The notes under the pieces are model-generated. The model made no database searches. It was not told the DNA's origin and saw only the letters and a list, made by a program, of their open reading frames with translations. Positions 54,028 through 63,446 of a stretch of 64,000 nucleotides of DNA are shown piece after piece (the stretch's first letter is position 1; every line of letters starts with the position of its first letter). The translations under genes were made by a program, and so were the position numbers. Source of the DNA: Lachnospiraceae bacterium oral taxon 500 (GTDB taxonomy: Bacteria; Bacillota; Clostridia; Lachnospirales; Vallitaleaceae); NCBI GenBank assembly GCA_002999035.1, contig CP027241.1:1429001-1493000 (forward strand), written 5' to 3'.

Positions 54028-54709
54028 TAATAATCTTCAATATTGCTGGATTTTACAATTAAAGTCTGTGTGCCGTTTGTAGCTGTGATAACGCCAATTA
54101 CACATGTTGTTCTGCCAGCGTCAATGGTTCCCGCATAGGCCGCACCGCCACTATCACCGGGAGATACACCGTAATCAGTCAGGATTAGGTCAGTCCAGGT
54201 TATACCATCTTGTGTATTATAATAGCTGAAAGTATTACTAATGACTTTAGTATTCGCATAAGGTGTTGTTAATAACCGATAGTTGTTGACCCATATTTTA
54301 CAGCATCGCCTACGGAAGGACCATGGCCCGTTGTGATAAAACCTCTGCCATAAGTACTGCTGTACTGCCCCACGGCTGCGCTATAATAGATCGTATTGGT
54401 TTGTAAATGAGAGTTTCCGTTTATTGATACAGCATATGAAAATTCATCCTCTGGCTTTACTGTATGGAAAGATAAAATGCTGTTATCGGTAATATTTTTT
54501 ACATCAGTGTTTGTCTGTATCATCATCAGCAAATCTTTTTGGAGTTCAGACCAGTGGGAATCAGATGAAATGCCGATATCAATACAGTTCCCTTTGTTAC
54601 TTAAACTAACAGAAGATATCCCTTTAAGGGAATATACGTTGTTGACAAGATAATGATATACTGTCATTAGCTCTTGGTAACTGTAGGCGGCCGCTCTATT
54701 CCTTTTCAC
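54028..54709 (-). pseudogene. Serine protease (S1/streptogrisin-like), frameshifted and 5'-truncated
   Basis: The first frame (54709-54269, 146 residues) holds a helical pro-region-like part and the His-box GRGFITTGHG, ending at a TAA. A one-base frame change at ~54268-54272 then gives LTTPYANTKVISNTFSYY... through the active-site VSPGDSGGAAYAG to a stop at 54028. The product would be a trypsin-fold protease with His and Ser present. No signal peptide or ATG precedes the GTG at 54709; the frame is closed by TAG ~70 bases upstream. Both 5' loss and frameshift indicate a decaying gene, although a sequencing error could explain the shift. Confidence 0.8.
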
Positions 54710-55027
54710 TTCATAAGTACGGTTTGATTGCCGTTGGTCGCAAACTTTATTAATTTTTTTGCGGATGGCGATTTGTCAAGCTATATTAGGCTCCTGTGAA
54801 TTCTTAACCAATTTTAGGTCTTGGTTTTTGCCGATAATTTTGATATACTAAAAAATAGGAGGGTGAGCGCTTTTGCGCCGCCCGGAAAGCGAAACATTTG
54901 GCAGCGCGCTTGCGAAAAAAGAGAATACTTTTTGCCGGGCCGCTTATAGGTTTCGCGGAATGAAAAAGCGATTCAACGGCAAAGTTGAGTTAGGGATATA
55001 AAAACACAGCACAGATAGGAGAATATC
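54710..55027. other. Intergenic region with gnd promoter and GC-rich repeat
   Basis: The promoter TTGGTT (54821-54826), 17 bases, TATACT (54844-54849, preceded by TGA) is placed ~180 bases before gnd. The leader holds a GC-rich stretch around 54865-54950 containing ACATTTGGC, also found in the 46.6-46.8 kb repeats. Confidence 0.55.
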
Positions 55028-56437
55028 ATGCAGGAAATAGGATTGATAGGTTTATCGGTTATGGGCGTCAATCTGGCGCTGAATATGGCGGATCATGGAG
55101 TTAAGGTGTCGATTTTTAACCGGACGACGGCAGTGGTGGATGAGGTGATGGCCGAGCATGCCCACCCGAACTTTCGGCCGACCCACTCCCTGGCGGAATT
55201 AGCCGCATCGCTTCCCATTCCCCGGAAAATTATGATGATGGTCAAGGCCGGTGAACCGGTCGATATGCTGATTGACCAGCTTTTGCCGTATTTGCAGCCG
55301 GGCGATATCCTGATTGACGGCGGCAATTCCTTTTTTAAGGATACGATTCGCCGGGAAAAAGCGCTGCGGGAAAAAGGCATTTTTTATTTGGGCGTTGGTG
55401 TATCGGGCGGAGAAGAAGGTGCCCGGCGCGGCCCTGCCATTATGCCGGGCGGCGATACTGCGGCTTACGGTGAGGTGCGGGAGATATTAGAAGCGATTGC
55501 CGCCAAGGCCTACGGTGAGCCCTGCTGCCGCTATATCGGCCAGAACGGTTCCGGCCACTATGTGAAAATGGTGCATAACGGTATTGAGTATGCTGATATG
55601 CAGCTGATTAGTGAGATTTATATGATTTTAAAGCATTTAGGCGGGCTGGATAATGCCGAACTGCAAAAGGTTTTTGCCGACTGGAACCGGGGCGAACTGG
55701 AAAGCTATTTAATTGAGATTACTGCCGATATCTTTAAGGTCAGGGACGGCGACGGTTATTTGCTGGACTTTATTTTGGACGAGGCGTCGCAGAAAGGAAC
55801 CGGCAAATGGACAAATCTGGAGGCAATGGATTTGGGTGTTGATATTTCGGTTATTACTTCGGCGGTCAATGCCCGATATATGTCGGGTTTAAAAGCGGAA
55901 AGAGTCAAAGCGGCCGGACTGATTGCCGGGCAGACGCAAACGGCGGATATTGACCGGGAGGAACTGATCACACTGGCGCAAAAGAGCCTGTATGCCGCTA
56001 AAATTGTGTGCTATGCCCAAGGCTTTAAGCTGCTGGACAAAGCGCAGTCGGTTTATGACTGGCAGCTGCATTTCGGTGAAATTGCCAAGATTTTCCGGGG
56101 CGGCTGTATTATCAGAGCCAAGTTTTTAAATGATATTGCCGAAGCGCTGACTGCCGAGGCGGGCGTGGAAAACCTGATTTTTGCCGGCTTTTTCCGGCGG
56201 GCGATTGAGGAGAGTTTAGCATCGCTCCGTCGATTGGTGGTGCTGGCGGTGCAGGGCGGCGTGGCCGTACCGGCGCTGACGGCGGCGCTGGCTTATTTGG
56301 ATACCTACCGGACGGCGGACTCCGGCGCCAATTTGATTCAGGCGCAAAGAGATTATTTTGGAGCACATACCTTTAAGCGCAAGGATAGGGAAGGAAGTTT
56401 TCATTATGAATGGACAGCAGCAAGCAGACAGGAATAA
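55028..56437 (+). CDS. gndA: 6-phosphogluconate dehydrogenase, decarboxylating
   Basis: A 469-residue enzyme of the oxidative pentose phosphate pathway (6-phosphogluconate to ribulose-5-phosphate, CO2 and NADPH). The N-terminal dinucleotide fold is IGLIGLSVMGVNLALNMADHG. The catalytic region is GVGVSGGEEGARRGPAIMPGG and HNGIEYADMQLISE, with Lys in YVKMVHNG. The C-terminal tail RDYFGAHTFKRKDREGSFHYEW is complete. Overlaps zwf by 32 bases in another frame, so both are translated from one message. Confidence 0.96.
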   Translation: MQEIGLIGLSVMGVNLALNMADHGVKVSIFNRTTAVVDEVMAEHAHPNFRPTHSLAELAASLPIPRKIMMMVKAGEPVDMLIDQLLPYLQPGDILIDGGNSFFKDTIRREKALREKGIFYLGVGVSGGEEGARRGPAIMPGGDTAAYGEVREILEAIAAKAYGEPCCRYIGQNGSGHYVKMVHNGIEYADMQLISEIYMILKHLGGLDNAELQKVFADWNRGELESYLIEITADIFKVRDGDGYLLDFILDEASQKGTGKWTNLEAMDLGVDISVITSAVNARYMSGLKAERVKAAGLIAGQTQTADIDREELITLAQKSLYAAKIVCYAQGFKLLDKAQSVYDWQLHFGEIAKIFRGGCIIRAKFLNDIAEALTAEAGVENLIFAGFFRRAIEESLASLRRLVVLAVQGGVAVPALTAALAYLDTYRTADSGANLIQAQRDYFGAHTFKRKDREGSFHYEWTAASRQE

Positions 56438-57848
56438 AGGAAACGGCATCGTTATTTTTGGCGGTACCGGCGATTTGGCTTACCGTAAGCTCTTTCCGGC
56501 ATTGTATAATCTTCATGTCCTGGGAGAACTGCCGGCAGATTACCGGATTATCGGCATTGGCCGGCGGTCGTACACGCAGGAGGAGTATCTGGCGATTATT
56601 CGCGACTGGCTGCAAAAATATTCGCGGATTAAATATTTGGAGGAGCGTTTCTGTGATTTCGCCCGGCGCATTTCCTATTATCCGATGGATTTTACGAATG
56701 CCGGAGAATATAGCGCTTTGCTCGGCTATTTTACTGAGATTGGATTAAACGGCGAAATTATTTTTTACTACGCGGTGGCGCCTCAATATTTTCTGCCGAT
56801 TACGCAGAACTTAAAGGCACGTGATTGCCGCTTGAACCGCTGCAAGGTCGTTGTGGAAAAGCCTTTCGGCAAAGACCTGTCATCAGCCCATGAACTGAGT
56901 GAGCAGCTAAGGGAAAGCTTTTTGCCGAAGCATATTTATTATATCGACCATTATTTGGGCAAGGAAATGATTTTAAATATTATGACCATCCGCTTTTTTA
57001 ATTCTATTTTTAAAGGCGTGTGGAACCGGGAATTTATTGACTTTGTTCAAATCAATGCCTTTGAAACGGTCGGCGTCGAGAGCCGGGGCGGGTATTATGA
57101 CGAAAGCGGCGCGCTGCGGGATATGATGCAGAATCATTTGTTTCAAATCCTGTCGATTGTGGCGATGGAAGAGCCGGCCAATATGGAAAGCGAAGCAATT
57201 AAGAAGGCGCAGCAGCGGATTTTTGAAGATTTAAAACCCATTGTTCCGGCGGAGATTGAGCAGTCGATGATTTTGGGGCAGTACGAGGGCTACCGGTCGG
57301 AGGAGAAGGTTCGGCCCGATTCGCAGACAGAAACCTATGCGGCAATGCGCATTTTTATTGAAAACGAACGCTGGCGGGATGTGCCTTTTTATATTCGGAC
57401 CGGTAAAAAGCTGTTTAGCCGGGAAAGCGAAGTGATTATTCAGTTTAAGGCCACGCCTAAGGCGGCGGAGAGAAATGTGCTGATTATTAAGATTCAGCCG
57501 GATGAGGGCATTTATCTGAAGTTTAATATCAAAAAGCCGGGTCTGGAAAAGGAAGTCCAAACCGTGAAGATGGACTTTTGCCAAAGCTGCATTTTGGAAA
57601 ACCGGATCAACACGCCGGAAGCCTATGAGCGGCTGCTGAAGGCCTGTATGAACTCGGATAAGAGCCTGTTTTCGCAGTGGAATCAAATTGAAACCTGCTG
57701 GAAGTTCATTGATCAGGCGATAGACAGCTATCGGCAGCATTCCGGCCGGGTCTATCCCTATGCGCCGGGAACGGCCGGGCCGAAAGAAGCGGATCGTCTG
57801 CTGCTCCGGGAAAACCATTCCTGGATTGCGGCGGAAACCTGGGAGTAA
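56406..57848 (+). CDS. zwf: Glucose-6-phosphate 1-dehydrogenase
   Basis: A 480-residue first enzyme of the oxidative pentose phosphate pathway. NAD(P) motif IFGGTGDLAYRKLFPALY, Lys in VVEKPFGKDL, and the active-site signature YIDHYLGKE with the catalytic His. The C-terminal domain (RWRDVPFYIRTGK) is normal. ATG 56406 with AGGAAG upstream gives the usual N-terminus; an earlier in-frame ATG at 56358 would add 16 residues lying in gndA. Confidence 0.95.
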   Translation: MNGQQQADRNKGNGIVIFGGTGDLAYRKLFPALYNLHVLGELPADYRIIGIGRRSYTQEEYLAIIRDWLQKYSRIKYLEERFCDFARRISYYPMDFTNAGEYSALLGYFTEIGLNGEIIFYYAVAPQYFLPITQNLKARDCRLNRCKVVVEKPFGKDLSSAHELSEQLRESFLPKHIYYIDHYLGKEMILNIMTIRFFNSIFKGVWNREFIDFVQINAFETVGVESRGGYYDESGALRDMMQNHLFQILSIVAMEEPANMESEAIKKAQQRIFEDLKPIVPAEIEQSMILGQYEGYRSEEKVRPDSQTETYAAMRIFIENERWRDVPFYIRTGKKLFSRESEVIIQFKATPKAAERNVLIIKIQPDEGIYLKFNIKKPGLEKEVQTVKMDFCQSCILENRINTPEAYERLLKACMNSDKSLFSQWNQIETCWKFIDQAIDSYRQHSGRVYPYAPGTAGPKEADRLLLRENHSWIAAETWE

Positions 57849-57945
57849 AAAGGCAGAACCCTTGGCGGGTATTGCCTGCCGAAAAGGCTGTGAAGCCGGG
57901 TGGAAAGACGAAGGGTTTTGAGAGGAGAAAGTTTGGTTAAAAAGT

Positions 57946-59034
57946 ATGAAAAGAGTAGTGGTATCAGGTTATTATGGCTTTAAAAACTCCGGCGATGACG
58001 CCATCTTATCGTCGATTTGTGCCGATTTGCGGGCGATTTCGCCGGATTTGGCGGTAACAATTTTATCCAATACCCCCGAAGAAGTGCCGGCCGAATATGG
58101 CTTTCCGGCGGTGCATCGCTTTCGCTTGGGGCAGGTAGTGACAGCCCTGAAAAACTGCGACTTGCTGCTGATGGGCGGCGGGAGCCTGCTGCAGGACGGA
58201 ACCAGCTCGCGGTCGCTGTATTATTATTTGGGGCTGATTTGGCTGGCCAAGTGTTTTGGTGCCAGGGTGATTCTCTATGCCAACGGCATCGGGCCGATTA
58301 GACGGCGGGTCAATCGCTGGCTGACGCGGCAGATTGTAAATAAAGTCGATACCATTACCCTGCGCGAGCACTTATCCTTAGAGGTTTTGACCGGGCTGAA
58401 AATTACCAGACCAAAGGTTGCCGTTACGGCCGATCCGGTTTTTAATTTAAAGTTAGACGGCAGTATTTCGACGGCCGGGATTTGCCAGCGGGAAGGCATT
58501 GACTTAGAACGGCCGATGGTCGGCGTTATGTTCCGCAGCTGGCAGCAGGAAGAAGCCTATGTCAAAAAGATGGCGGCGCTGTGCGACTATTTAATGGAAA
58601 CTTACGGCGCGCAGATTGTGTTTGTACCGATGCGCTTTCCGGCCGATATTCGGATTGCCGAGGACATTCAGGCCAAAATGCGGGCAGCGGCGGTGGTAAT
58701 CCGTCATTATTATACGGCGCAGGAAATCATTGCTTTAATCGGACAAATGAAGCTGGTTTTAAGTATGCGGCTGCATGCCCTGATTTACGCGGCGGTTCAG
58801 GGTGTGCCGATGATGGGGTTTAACTATGACCCGAAGGTGCTGTATTATGTGAAAGAACTGGACGTGGAATGTGTCAATCACATGCATCATATCCGCTTAG
58901 AGGAAATTGAGGAAAGCATTGCCGCTATGATGGAAAGTCCCGAAGCCTACCGGCAAAAAATCGCGGTCAATACCGCCCGCCTGAAAAAAGAGGCAAAGGA
59001 AAACCGGGCTTATTTGGCGGAGCTGCTGGAATAA
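57946..59034 (+). CDS. csaB: Polysaccharide pyruvyl transferase CsaB
   Basis: A 362-residue glycosyltransferase-fold enzyme that adds ketal-pyruvate to secondary cell-wall polysaccharide, allowing SLH-domain proteins to attach. It shows the CsaB opening VVVSGYYGFKNSGDDAILSSI, the LLLMGGGSLLQD box, and the C-terminal SMRLHALIYAAVQGVPMMGFNYDPKV. This implies an S-layer-homology type surface. ATG 57946 lies 97 bases after zwf, behind a GGAGAAAG site. Confidence 0.93.
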   Translation: MKRVVVSGYYGFKNSGDDAILSSICADLRAISPDLAVTILSNTPEEVPAEYGFPAVHRFRLGQVVTALKNCDLLLMGGGSLLQDGTSSRSLYYYLGLIWLAKCFGARVILYANGIGPIRRRVNRWLTRQIVNKVDTITLREHLSLEVLTGLKITRPKVAVTADPVFNLKLDGSISTAGICQREGIDLERPMVGVMFRSWQQEEAYVKKMAALCDYLMETYGAQIVFVPMRFPADIRIAEDIQAKMRAAAVVIRHYYTAQEIIALIGQMKLVLSMRLHALIYAAVQGVPMMGFNYDPKVLYYVKELDVECVNHMHHIRLEEIEESIAAMMESPEAYRQKIAVNTARLKKEAKENRAYLAELLE

Positions 59035-59146
59035 AATTTGACTTTTTTACTTTTTATGCTAAGCTAAAATAAAAAAATAAAGTGTGTTGTTTTGGGGATA
59101 TGCATTATTTTATGTGGCAAGTTTAATTAACTAAAAGAAGGTTTTT

Positions 59147-59837
59147 ATGAAAAAGATTTTATCAGTTATTCTTTCTATCGTAATGATTTTTACTATGTTA
59201 TATTATGTTAGATAGTACATTCTCTGTACAGGCGGCAATGGTCGATGCGGATAATCCATTAGATGATATTTCCGGCACTATTTCCCTATATTATCTTCAA
59301 AATAGTACGTGGACATATAAAGATAAAAAGACTTTTAGCAAAAAGATAGTGAGAAATGGTATTGTTTATAGATGGATTGTTCCCAAGTGGGGAGTAAAGG
59401 AAAAATTTGAATATGATATTACCGTGGCAGACAATGGACTAAAGCATCATTTTAAGAATACAAATAAAGATAATTATACAAGATATAACTTTGTAGCTGC
59501 GCCGTATGATAGTTTTTCGGCAAATGGAGGTCAACGTCATCATTTTGTGCCTGCGACATCTCTGAGAAGGAATGGGTTTAATGCTTCAAAAGCATATTGC
59601 ATTAGAATGATGACTGAGGATCATAAGCGAACAGGAAGCTATGGCAGTTCCTCTTATGTATCAGAAATGACAGCTTTGTTAAAGGATAAGAAATATGTAG
59701 AGGCTTTGCAAAAAGAAGTGGATGATTTAAAGGCCAAAATGGATAGTGAGGGTGTTTTCGGTACTTTGCAGCAAAAATATTATTATGAGGTCGTAACTTG
59801 TCTTTATAATTACGAAAAACTGTTTGGAGTACAGTAA
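59147..59837 (+). pseudogene. Secreted HNH-like nuclease toxin candidate, signal peptide frameshifted
   Basis: ATG 59147 (after AAGAAGG) begins a clear signal peptide (MKKILSVILSIVMIFTM), but the frame stops at TAG after 22 codons. The rest (from 59205, 210 residues) lies in another frame. Removing ten bases of an imperfect 10-bp tandem duplication (TACTATGTTA TATTATGTTA, 59191-59210) restores one frame with cleavage near VQA-A. The C-terminal half carries GGQRHHFVPATSLRRNG ... IRMMTEDHKRTGSYGSS. This HH-x2-P plus DH-x2-T-x-SYG pattern is known from nuclease domains of polymorphic toxins. A downstream small gene fits an immunity protein. The inactive state may protect the cell, or the frame may switch. 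Confidence 0.6.
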
Positions 59838-59848
59838 GGGGAGAAAGT

Positions 59849-60376
59849 TTGAAAACATTATCTGTTATTCCGCATGAGGGAATTGGTTCGTTAAAATTAG
59901 GAATGTCGCCGGAACAGATTTTAACCGCATTGGCTGAGTTATACGCAGAATTTTCTATTGGGAACAGCGGTAATATCAAAATTGCCCAAGAGAAAGAAGA
60001 GGATGGTTTTACCCTACGTTATTTTAATAATTGTGTGTTTTTTATGGTTCGTTATCAAGGCGAGCGTGCGGTAGAAATAGGAGTTGATTATGAGATTCAA
60101 AAATATGCTGAGGTAACTCTTTATGACAAGAGTGTTTTTACTACTTTGGCGGAGGAAATGGTAGCTTTTTTAAAGCAATACAGTTCCTGTGTTTATGAAT
60201 GGGATGATGAGGATTTAAGCACGAATTATGAATTTCCAGCGATTGGCGTTCGGCTGTGGCGGGAGGATGCCTTTCATCCTAAATTACTCTTGGATAAAAA
60301 ATATATGGAAGAAATGAAACTTGTTATTGACGATATGTACCATTATTTATACTTTGAAATTGTGGCGGTTTTGTAA
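59849..60376 (+). CDS. Putative immunity protein of the toxin-like gene upstream
   Basis: A 175-residue acidic soluble protein opening with LSVIPHEGIGSLKLGMSPEQILTAL, a pattern seen in small immunity-type proteins. It follows with alternating strands (DGFTLRYFNNCVFFMVRYQGERAVEIGV) and ends in a helix. It begins 12 bases after the toxin-like stop (TTG start at 59849 after AAGGGGAGAAAG), so the two are one operon. Function rests on context; no named family is certain. Confidence 0.55.
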   Translation: MKTLSVIPHEGIGSLKLGMSPEQILTALAELYAEFSIGNSGNIKIAQEKEEDGFTLRYFNNCVFFMVRYQGERAVEIGVDYEIQKYAEVTLYDKSVFTTLAEEMVAFLKQYSSCVYEWDDEDLSTNYEFPAIGVRLWREDAFHPKLLLDKKYMEEMKLVIDDMYHYLYFEIVAVL

Positions 60377-60429
60377 TCGCCGGCGCAGCACAGTAATTTT
60401 TCTGGGCTGCGCTTTTTTATGCACTCAAC

Positions 60430-60478
60430 TTTCCCCTGTCGAAGCGCTATGCGCTTCTGCGCGGGCGCGCAACCTGCC
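60430..60478 (+). repeat. Structured repeat family 2, copy 2
   Basis: TTTCCCCTG, hairpin GAAGCGCTATGCGCTTC, CTGCGCGGGC and CCTGCC align with the minus strand of 29839-29887. The stem differs by a compensated pair. Confidence 0.75.
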
Positions 60479-60664
60479 TAGCGAAAAGGGGAGGCTTTTT
60501 GGCAAATATAGTTAAGGCGTTCGGCGAACAGAAAAGCGAGAAGGCAAAGTTTTTTTGCGAACAGACTGTTCTGACGAACAGGAAAAAGTTGAGCTATAGT
60601 GTAGGGTATTTAGGATTGATATGACAAGGGAGAAAGGCGAAAGAAGATTTTCATTTTTTCGGCA

Positions 60665-60693
60665 TAGACTATTGGCCGGACTTATTGTATAAT
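60665..60693 (+). promoter_or_regulatory. Promoter of malQ
   Basis: TAGACT (60665-60670), 17 bases, TATAAT (60688-60693), giving a leader of ~220 bases. The rest of 60377-60919 has no gene. Confidence 0.55.
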
Positions 60694-60919
60694 GATGGTG
60701 ACAGATTTAGCCAACGAATGGCGCGGTGATTTCTTCACGAAAAAGGTGGCTGCGTTTGGAAATCAACCGCCGGTTTAGCGGTTAAAACAGTGCTTTGTAC
60801 TTTGCTGCTCAACGTTTCTCATTTATAGGCTTGGCTTTTTTAGGCGGCGCGGGATCGACCGATTGTGCGTAAGGGCAGGTTGAGCTTATTACCTTAATTA
60901 TTTGAAAGGAGCATATCTA

Positions 60920-62464
60920 ATGAAAGAAAAGGGACTTCCCAGCTGGAAAAAAATCCAGCGCAAATCCGGTGTTTTGGTGCATCCGACTTCTTTTCCGGGG
61001 CCGTATGGAATCGGTGATTTGGGCCCGAGTGCGTATTATTTTATCAATTTTTTGGAGGAAACCGGACAACAGCTCTGGCAAGTGCTGCCGCTGGGGCCGA
61101 CCGGCTACGGTGATTCACCGTATCAGTCGTTTTCTTCCTTTGCCGGACAGCCGCTTATCATCAGTATTGATCAGCTGATGGAGTGGAAGCTGATAGAACC
61201 GGTTGATGTTGCCCCGCGCGAATGGGAAGCGGTCTGCATCAACTACGGGGAACTGATTCCCTATAAATATGAGATTCTGCGCAAAGCCTATGCCAATTTT
61301 AAGGCTTTGCCGGAAAAAGAGGATTTAAAGCTGGCTTACGCTGCTTTTGTTAAGGAGCAAAAGAATTGGCTGGAAAATTATGCGACATTTATGGCGGTCA
61401 AAGATTATCATGACGGCGTGATGTGGACGCAGTGGGCGGCCGATATTGCTTTTCCGACGAAGGATTCCCTGCGCAAATGGCAGGACAAGCTGCGGGATGA
61501 GATTGGTTTTTACCAATTCCTGCAATTTGCGTTCTTCAAGCAGTGGTTTGAGCTGAAAGAATATGCCAATCAAAAAGGAATTCAGATTGTCGGCGATATT
61601 CCGATTTTTGTGGCGTTTGACAGCGCTGATGTCTGGGCGAACAAGGATTTGTTCATGCTGGATACCAAGGGCTATCCGACTCGGGTAGCAGGAGTGCCGC
61701 CGGATTATTTCAGCGCCACCGGTCAGCTGTGGGGCAATCCCCTATATGACTGGAAAAAGCATAAGGCCGAGGGCTATCGCTGGTGGGTGGCCAGAGTCAG
61801 CCAAAACCTGAAAATGTATGATTATCTGCGGATTGACCATTTCCGCGGCTTTGCTGAGTTCTGGGCGATTCCTTACGGCAATAAAACGGCGATTGAGGGC
61901 GAGTGGCTGCCCGGACCGGGAGCAGATTTGTTCCGTGCCTTCCAAAAAGAACTGGGTGAGGAAATCCCGATCATCGCTGAGGATTTGGGCTTGATTACGC
62001 CGGATGTCGAGGAGTTGCGGGACGATTTTCAGCTGCCGGGGATGAAAATTTTGCAGTTTGGCTTTGAAAATATAGAAGAAAACGGCGATTTGCCGCATTA
62101 TTATCCGCGCAACTCGATTTGCTATACCGGCACGCATGACAATGACACGACGCTGGGCTGGTATGAAAAGCTGCCGGAAGTGTCCAAGGATAAGGTTCGC
62201 CGTTACTTAAATACGGATGCCAATACGATTTGCTGGGATTTTATCCGGCTGTGCTTCGGTTCGGTATCGAAAATGGCAATCGTACCCTTACAGGATATCT
62301 TATCCTTTGGTTCGTTTTCCCGGATGAATACACCGGGGGTAGAGGCCGGCAACTGGCAGTGGCGCTATACTGCCGAGATGTTAAGTCCGCATATCCGTGG
62401 TCAGCTCAGCTATGTGACTAAGCTGTACGGGCGCGTTCGGCTGCCGGAGGAAGAGCAGGCTTAA
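60920..62464 (+). CDS. malQ: 4-alpha-glucanotransferase (amylomaltase)
   Basis: A 514-residue GH77 enzyme transferring maltodextrin segments between chains. The nucleophile Asp is in LRIDHFRGFAEFW, the acid Glu in IPIIAEDLGLITPDV and the third Asp in TGTHDNDTTLGWY. The opening RKSGVLVHPTSFPGPYGIGDLGPSAY is typical of the bacterial type. ATG 60920 behind AAAGGAG is preferred over an upstream TTG at 60902. First gene of a small run with plsC. Confidence 0.96.
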   Translation: MKEKGLPSWKKIQRKSGVLVHPTSFPGPYGIGDLGPSAYYFINFLEETGQQLWQVLPLGPTGYGDSPYQSFSSFAGQPLIISIDQLMEWKLIEPVDVAPREWEAVCINYGELIPYKYEILRKAYANFKALPEKEDLKLAYAAFVKEQKNWLENYATFMAVKDYHDGVMWTQWAADIAFPTKDSLRKWQDKLRDEIGFYQFLQFAFFKQWFELKEYANQKGIQIVGDIPIFVAFDSADVWANKDLFMLDTKGYPTRVAGVPPDYFSATGQLWGNPLYDWKKHKAEGYRWWVARVSQNLKMYDYLRIDHFRGFAEFWAIPYGNKTAIEGEWLPGPGADLFRAFQKELGEEIPIIAEDLGLITPDVEELRDDFQLPGMKILQFGFENIEENGDLPHYYPRNSICYTGTHDNDTTLGWYEKLPEVSKDKVRRYLNTDANTICWDFIRLCFGSVSKMAIVPLQDILSFGSFSRMNTPGVEAGNWQWRYTAEMLSPHIRGQLSYVTKLYGRVRLPEEEQA

Positions 62465-62482
62465 TGAGGAAAGGAGTTTGCG

Positions 62483-63226
62483 ATGCGTAAAATCTTAATC
62501 TTTGCCTATGTTGGTATTTTTTTTCTGGTGACTTTGCCGCTGCTGCTGCTTTACTGGCTGCTGGGTCTGTTCAGTGTGCCGCTGCGCAACCGTCTGACCT
62601 TTGCGACCGCTCAGCTTTTTTTCCGCAGTGTGCTGACTTGCCTGGGAGCGGAAGTTGATGTTCAGGGTTTAGAGCATATTCCGGCGGAGGGAACGGTATT
62701 GTTTGCCGGGAATCATAAAGGAACCCTTGATGTGGTGCTGCTTTTGGCCTGTCTGCCGAAGCCGGCCGGTTTTATCGCCAAGGACAATCTGGCGGGGATT
62801 CCGATTTTAAGCTGGTGGATGTTGGGCTTCGGCTGCTTGTTCTTAGACCGGAATAATGCCCGGCGAGCCTTGGCGACGATTTTACGCGGGATTGAAAATA
62901 TGAAAAAAGGGCAGTCCTATATCATTTTCCCGGAGGGTACCCGGCAGATGAACAGCAATGAATTGCTGCCGTTTAAGCGCGGGAGCCTGAAGCTGGCGGA
63001 ACGGTCAGAATCGCTGATTGTGCCGTTTGCGCTGCGGGGAACCGATGAAATGTTTGAAGCCAATCATTATAATCCCCGGCCGGGCAAGCTTTATCTTCGC
63101 TTTGGCCAGCCGATTGACATGAAAAATCTGCCGGCGGAGGAAGTCAAGCAGATTCATGAATATGTCGAGGGGAAGGTCAGGGACTTGTTTGCGGAAACAT
63201 TTACAGATACGGAGAAATGCCAATGA
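62483..63226 (+). CDS. plsC: 1-acyl-sn-glycerol-3-phosphate acyltransferase
   Basis: A 247-residue membrane-bound acyltransferase forming phosphatidic acid. An N-terminal hydrophobic hairpin (~5-30) precedes the HX4D motif NHKGTLD (~77-83), the LDRNNARRA stretch, and the FPEGTR box (~150). Start ATG 62483 with AAAGGAG upstream, 18 bases after malQ. It overlaps the next small gene by four bases. Confidence 0.93.
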   Translation: MRKILIFAYVGIFFLVTLPLLLLYWLLGLFSVPLRNRLTFATAQLFFRSVLTCLGAEVDVQGLEHIPAEGTVLFAGNHKGTLDVVLLLACLPKPAGFIAKDNLAGIPILSWWMLGFGCLFLDRNNARRALATILRGIENMKKGQSYIIFPEGTRQMNSNELLPFKRGSLKLAERSESLIVPFALRGTDEMFEANHYNPRPGKLYLRFGQPIDMKNLPAEEVKQIHEYVEGKVRDLFAETFTDTEKCQ

Positions 63227-63432
63227 ATTGTCCAAAATGCAGGAGTGGGAATTGTCAAATCATCACCGAGGTGAAGACGAAAGGAAAAGATTATTCGGCC
63301 GGAAACGGCTGCTGCGGCTTTCTTTTGTTTGGCCCGATTGGAATGCTGTGCGGGCTTTGTGCCGAGGGCAAGCAAACGACATCGGTCAACTACTGGGTTT
63401 GTCACAACTGCGGCCATAAGTTTAAGCTGTAA
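63223..63432 (+). CDS. Small zinc-ribbon protein
   Basis: A 69-residue protein with CPKC near the N-terminus and CHNC(GHKF) near the C-terminus, framing a hydrophobic Gly/Cys-rich centre (CCGFLLFGPIGMLCGLC). ATG 63223 is eight bases after GGAG; an earlier ATG at 63217 is possible. It overlaps the plsC stop. Role unknown. Confidence 0.75.
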   Translation: MNCPKCRSGNCQIITEVKTKGKDYSAGNGCCGFLLFGPIGMLCGLCAEGKQTTSVNYWVCHNCGHKFKL

Positions 63433-63446
63433 GTAAGTGTGGACGT

